DNA of 37,005 bases, from positions 1 to 37,005 of the forward strand of contig DATKRK010000374.1 in assembly GCA_035532215.1 (NCBI GenBank), read 5' to 3'. Source of the stretch: JAICIG01 sp035532215. GTDB lineage: Bacteria > Planctomycetota > Planctomycetia > Pirellulales > JAICIG01. The translations under genes were made by a program, and so were the position numbers. The stretch's first letter is position 1. The number at the start of each line of letters is the position of its first letter. This document shows positions 34,919 to 37,005 of the stretch, piece by piece. The notes under the pieces are model-generated. The model ran no database searches and was not told the DNA's origin. It worked only from the letters and a program-made list of their open reading frames with translations.

Positions 34919-35056
34919 GAGGTACGGGCGCCCCCGCCCGTCTAGGAATTACAGAACGAGACGGGCGAGGGCGCCCGTCCCTCCATGAGAAACGAGACGA
35001 GCGAGGGCGCCCGTCCCTCCATGAGAAACGAGACGGGCGGGGCGCCCGTCCCTCCA
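34919..35056 (+). repeat. Array of four GC-rich REP-like units
   Basis: A variant unit in opposite orientation at about 34919-34943, then three direct copies of the unit GACGGGCGAGGGCGCCCGTC with CCCTCCATGAGAAACGA at about 34959-34986, 34995-35022 and 35030-35056, with a period of 35-36 bases. Confidence 0.85.
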
Positions 35057-35181
35057 TGAGATTTGCCAACTGTCCGCCGCCTGGTTGAAATCGAGCAACC
35101 TGTGCGATTCCGCGCCACTGCTATGCGCCGCGGGCCCTCGGTCCGATCGGGATGGAATCTTCTAACGCCTGTTCAGGCATG

Positions 35182-35204
35182 GACTTGCGAGTATTTTGCA
35201 AGTC
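35182..35204. promoter_or_regulatory. Inverted repeat upstream of the DUF1573 promoter
   Basis: GACTTGC, nine bases, GCAAGTC: perfect 7-bp arms. It lies about 22 bases upstream of the possible -35 box, a place where an activator or repressor could bind. It is followed by AAGTTATTTTTT, so a terminator is the other reading, but no gene ends just before it. Confidence 0.4.
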
Positions 35205-35226
35205 AAGTTATTTTTTGGTCGCTTTT

Positions 35227-35254
35227 TTGCACTTGAGCGCAGCCGGCCTATGTT
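35227..35254 (+). promoter_or_regulatory. Possible promoter of the DUF1573 gene
   Basis: TTGCAC (35227-35232), a 16-base spacer and TATGTT (35249-35254), close to a sigma-70-type promoter. The start codon follows 47 bases later, with AGAGG at 35291-35295. Confidence 0.45.
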
Positions 35255-35301
35255 TTCTTGACGGCTGGCAGAAGATTCAAAAGAAGCGCGAGAGGTGTTC
35301 C

Positions 35302-36396
35302 ATGGCGACGTTGGTGCGTTCGGCGGTGCTCTCATTGTTGGCGACGGCATGCTTCCTGGCGATGGGGGCGAGTGCCCCGCTGGCGGCCCAGGAATGGGCC
35401 CGCAAGATGTTCTCCGAGACGACTTACAATTTCGGCACGGTCGCCCGTGACGCCAAGGTCGAACACCGCTTCCGAATCAAGAACCTATACTTGGATGACA
35501 TTCACGTCGCCGGGGTCCGCACGAGCTGCGGCTGCACTTCGCCCCGAGTCACCAAGGACACGCTCAAGACGCACGAAGAAGGCGAGATCATCGCCCATTT
35601 CAACACCGACCGCTTTAGCGGTCAGCGAGGCGCCACGTTGACGGTCGCCATCGATCGGCCCTATCACGCTGAAGTTCAATTGCGCGTCGACGGTTTCATC
35701 CGCACCGACGTCGTGATGACGCCGGGCGGAATCGAATTCGGCTCGGTCGACGAAGGCGCTCAGGCCGAACAGCAGCTCGACGTCCGCTACGCCGGCCGCA
35801 ACGATTGGAAGATCACCGAAGTCCGCACGGCCAATCCGTATCTCGAAGCCAAGGTCGCCGAGACCATGCGGCAAGCTGGGCAAGTTGGGTATCGCTTGTC
35901 GGTGCGGCTGAAGCCGGGCGCGCCGGCCGGTTACCTGCTAGACCAGTTGCTGTTGGTCAGCGACGATCGCCGCGTGATGCCCGTCAACGTCGAAGGCCGC
36001 CTCGTGCCCGAACTTTCGGTCAATCCAGTCGCGCTGGCGTTCGGCCGCCTCGAACCGGGCCAGCAGGCGACGAAGCAAATCGTAATTCAAGGCAAGCGCC
36101 CCTTTACGATCTCTGCCATCGTTTGCGATAATCAACCGTGCTTCGCGTTCAAGACGCCGAGCGACGCCAGGCGAGTGCATGTGATTCCGATCACCTTCAC
36201 CGCGGGCGACGAACCCGGCAAGGTGCTCGAAAAGATTCTGATTCGAACCGACTTGAACCAGACCGAGTCGACGGGCGGCGCCGCGACCGAGGTGCGTGTC
36301 ATGGCCGAAGTCGTGCCGGAAGTCGACTCGACGCCGCGAAGCAAAGAACCGCAAGACCCGAAGCTTTCCGCAACTACCAGGAGAAGCCTACCATGA
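35302..36396 (+). CDS. DUF1573 domain protein, exported
   Basis: A 364-residue protein. Residues 1-27 are a signal peptide (hydrophobic run, ending Leu-Ala-Ala-Gln). The DUF1573 domain follows at about residues 30-130: YNFGTVARDAKVEHRFRIKN, then the conserved TSCGCTSPRV. Two further Ig-like beta-sandwich repeats (about 135-240 and 240-350) have the same style, the last with a Cys pair (Val-Cys-Asp-Asn-Gln-Pro-Cys). DUF1573 proteins are thought to be ASPM/SPD-2/Hydin-type Ig folds that bind other proteins at the cell surface. AGAGG lies 6 bases before the ATG. The stop overlaps the next gene's start as ATGA, so both are co-translated. Confidence 0.9.
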   Translation: MATLVRSAVLSLLATACFLAMGASAPLAAQEWARKMFSETTYNFGTVARDAKVEHRFRIKNLYLDDIHVAGVRTSCGCTSPRVTKDTLKTHEEGEIIAHFNTDRFSGQRGATLTVAIDRPYHAEVQLRVDGFIRTDVVMTPGGIEFGSVDEGAQAEQQLDVRYAGRNDWKITEVRTANPYLEAKVAETMRQAGQVGYRLSVRLKPGAPAGYLLDQLLLVSDDRRVMPVNVEGRLVPELSVNPVALAFGRLEPGQQATKQIVIQGKRPFTISAIVCDNQPCFAFKTPSDARRVHVIPITFTAGDEPGKVLEKILIRTDLNQTESTGGAATEVRVMAEVVPEVDSTPRSKEPQDPKLSATTRRSLP

Positions 36397-36863
36397 ACGT
36401 GCGAACCTTCTTGGCCGCGATAGCGGTCGTCGCTTGCTGGGCGGGCTCGAGCTTCGCCCAGACCGTCGTGTATCAAACCTACAGCCCGGTGGTCGCTTCG
36501 TATGCCGCTCCGGCGGTCGTCTATCGCCCGCTGTCGGGCGCGACCTACACGAACTACTACCCGAGCTACGCTCCCGCCGTCACTGCCTACAGTCCGGTGG
36601 TAACGACCTATAGCCCCGTGGTCACGAGTTACAGCCCTGTGGTCACGAGTTACAGCCCCGTGGTGACCGAAACCTACAGTCCCGTAGTCACGGCTTACAG
36701 CCCGGTCGTCACGTCGTACAGCCCCATAGTGACCTACAGCCCTGTGGTCACGGCGTACAGTCCAGTGGTCACCAGCTACTACGCCCCGACCGTGGTGCGT
36801 TCTAAAGTGCTCTACGTGCCCGGCCAGCCGGTGCGCAATTTCTTCCGGGCGAGAACGCCGTAA
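36393..36863 (+). CDS. Secreted YSPVVT-repeat protein
   Basis: A 156-residue protein. Residues 1-22 are a signal peptide (ending Ser-Ser-Phe-Ala-Gln). The mature part is low complexity: Tyr, Ser, Pro, Val and Thr dominate, with nine consecutive six- to eight-residue units of the form (Ala/Thr/Ser)-Tyr-Ser-Pro-Val-Val-Thr from about 36585 to 36776, plus one outlying unit near the start. The C-terminus is short and basic (VRNFFRARTP). It has no Cys in the mature part. It is probably an extended, Tyr-rich structural or surface polymer, possibly cross-linked through Tyr; function unknown. AGGAG lies 9 bases before the ATG. It overlaps the DUF1573 gene by four bases and is followed by a terminator. 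Confidence 0.8.
   Translation: MNVRTFLAAIAVVACWAGSSFAQTVVYQTYSPVVASYAAPAVVYRPLSGATYTNYYPSYAPAVTAYSPVVTTYSPVVTSYSPVVTSYSPVVTETYSPVVTAYSPVVTSYSPIVTYSPVVTAYSPVVTSYYAPTVVRSKVLYVPGQPVRNFFRARTP
36585..36776 (+). repeat. Coding tandem repeat of 18-24 bases (mostly 21)
   Basis: The unit, of the form TACAGCCCTGTGGTCACG plus one codon, repeats nine times within the YSPVVT gene with many third-base changes (GTGGTC, GTAGTC, GTGGTA), so it is diverged at DNA level but kept at protein level. One unit lacks the extra codon and one carries two. Confidence 0.8.
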
Positions 36864-36892
36864 GCACTGAAAAGAAACTCGCAGGATGAAAC

Positions 36893-36925
36893 GGCCAGCG
36901 GCGCAATCGCCCTGGCCTTTTTTAT
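36893..36925 (+). terminator. Rho-independent terminator after the YSPVVT gene
   Basis: GGCCAG and CTGGCC form the stem, with an inner GGCG/CGCC stem and a CAAT loop, followed by TTTTTT. It lies 30 bases after the stop of the YSPVVT gene and ends the DUF1573-YSPVVT operon. Confidence 0.85.
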
Positions 36926-36933
36926 TGCGCACA

Positions 36934-36995
36934 AGGAGGGACGGGCGCCCTCGCCCGTCTCGTTTCTCATGGAGGGACGGGCGCCCACGCCCGTC
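36934..36995 (-). repeat. Two GC-rich REP-like units at the window end
   Basis: GGAGGGACGGGCGCCC plus TCGCCCGTC, then CGTTTCTCAT and a second, slightly changed unit. This is the reverse complement of the array at 34959-35056. Confidence 0.8.
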
Positions 36996-37005
36996 CATCC
37001 ACCTT

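Larger units (their letters stand above)
34903..35301. other. Intergenic region with repeat array and promoter of the DUF1573 gene
   Basis: A 399-bp gap. The left third is a REP-like array (34919-35056). The right part is AT-rich (35183-35260) and carries an inverted repeat, a -35/-10 pair and a ribosome binding site. No gene is seen. Confidence 0.65.

Overview
The window looks like a chromosome piece from a GC-rich planctomycete, most likely of the Pirellulales type. The main reason is the pairing of a very large PSCyt1/DUF1549/DUF1553 cytochrome protein with a Tat-exported DUF1501 protein, a combination characteristic of Planctomycetes. A DUF1573 protein, an Rhs/YD-repeat protein, a XylR-like regulator, intergenic regions full of palindromic repeats, and many genes without a clear Shine-Dalgarno site fit the same picture. 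Taxonomy is inferred from gene content only.

Layout. 1-3000 is a decayed accessory region: the tail of a probable transposase, an aspartyl-protease/PDZ gene without its front end, and an Rhs gene split by an in-frame TAG and ending in an AT-rich variable tail. 3190-7119 holds a secreted TPR protein and a 911-residue membrane protein whose frame stays open upstream of the first ATG. 7160-7452 is a stack of nested palindromic elements followed by a strong terminator. 7507-13252 is metabolic: pyruvate phosphate dikinase with Lys/Ala-rich tails, a divergent HDAC-type deacetylase and an acyl-CoA dehydrogenase. 13461-15231 is an overlapping two-gene module of an ImmA/IrrE-like protein with a degenerate metal site and a small partner, the best candidate here for an undescribed system. 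15413-21752 is a co-directional set: XylR-like regulator, PSCyt1 protein and DUF1501 protein. 21929-25876 holds a D12-class adenine methyltransferase without a visible restriction partner and three small membrane or unknown proteins.

26009-29904 is translation-related: rpmB-gatC-gatA tightly packed on the minus strand, then gatB in the same direction after a 265-bp repeat-filled gap. GatCAB amidates misacylated Glu-tRNA(Gln) and/or Asp-tRNA(Asn). 30363-30769 is an addiction-module antitoxin with a truncated ParE/RelE-like toxin. 31135-34902 holds a cysteine-free TlpA-like protein, an MFS transporter and a SIS-domain sugar-phosphate isomerase. 35302-36863 is a two-gene unit of a DUF1573 protein and a secreted protein made of YSPVVT repeats, closed by a terminator.

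The gaps carry at least six families of palindromic or inverted-repeat elements: a ~73-bp core, a GC-rich REP-like unit, the GGTTATGC hairpin, CACAGAG and CACGGAT arm pairs, and two large unique palindromes. No tRNA, rRNA or CRISPR array was seen.
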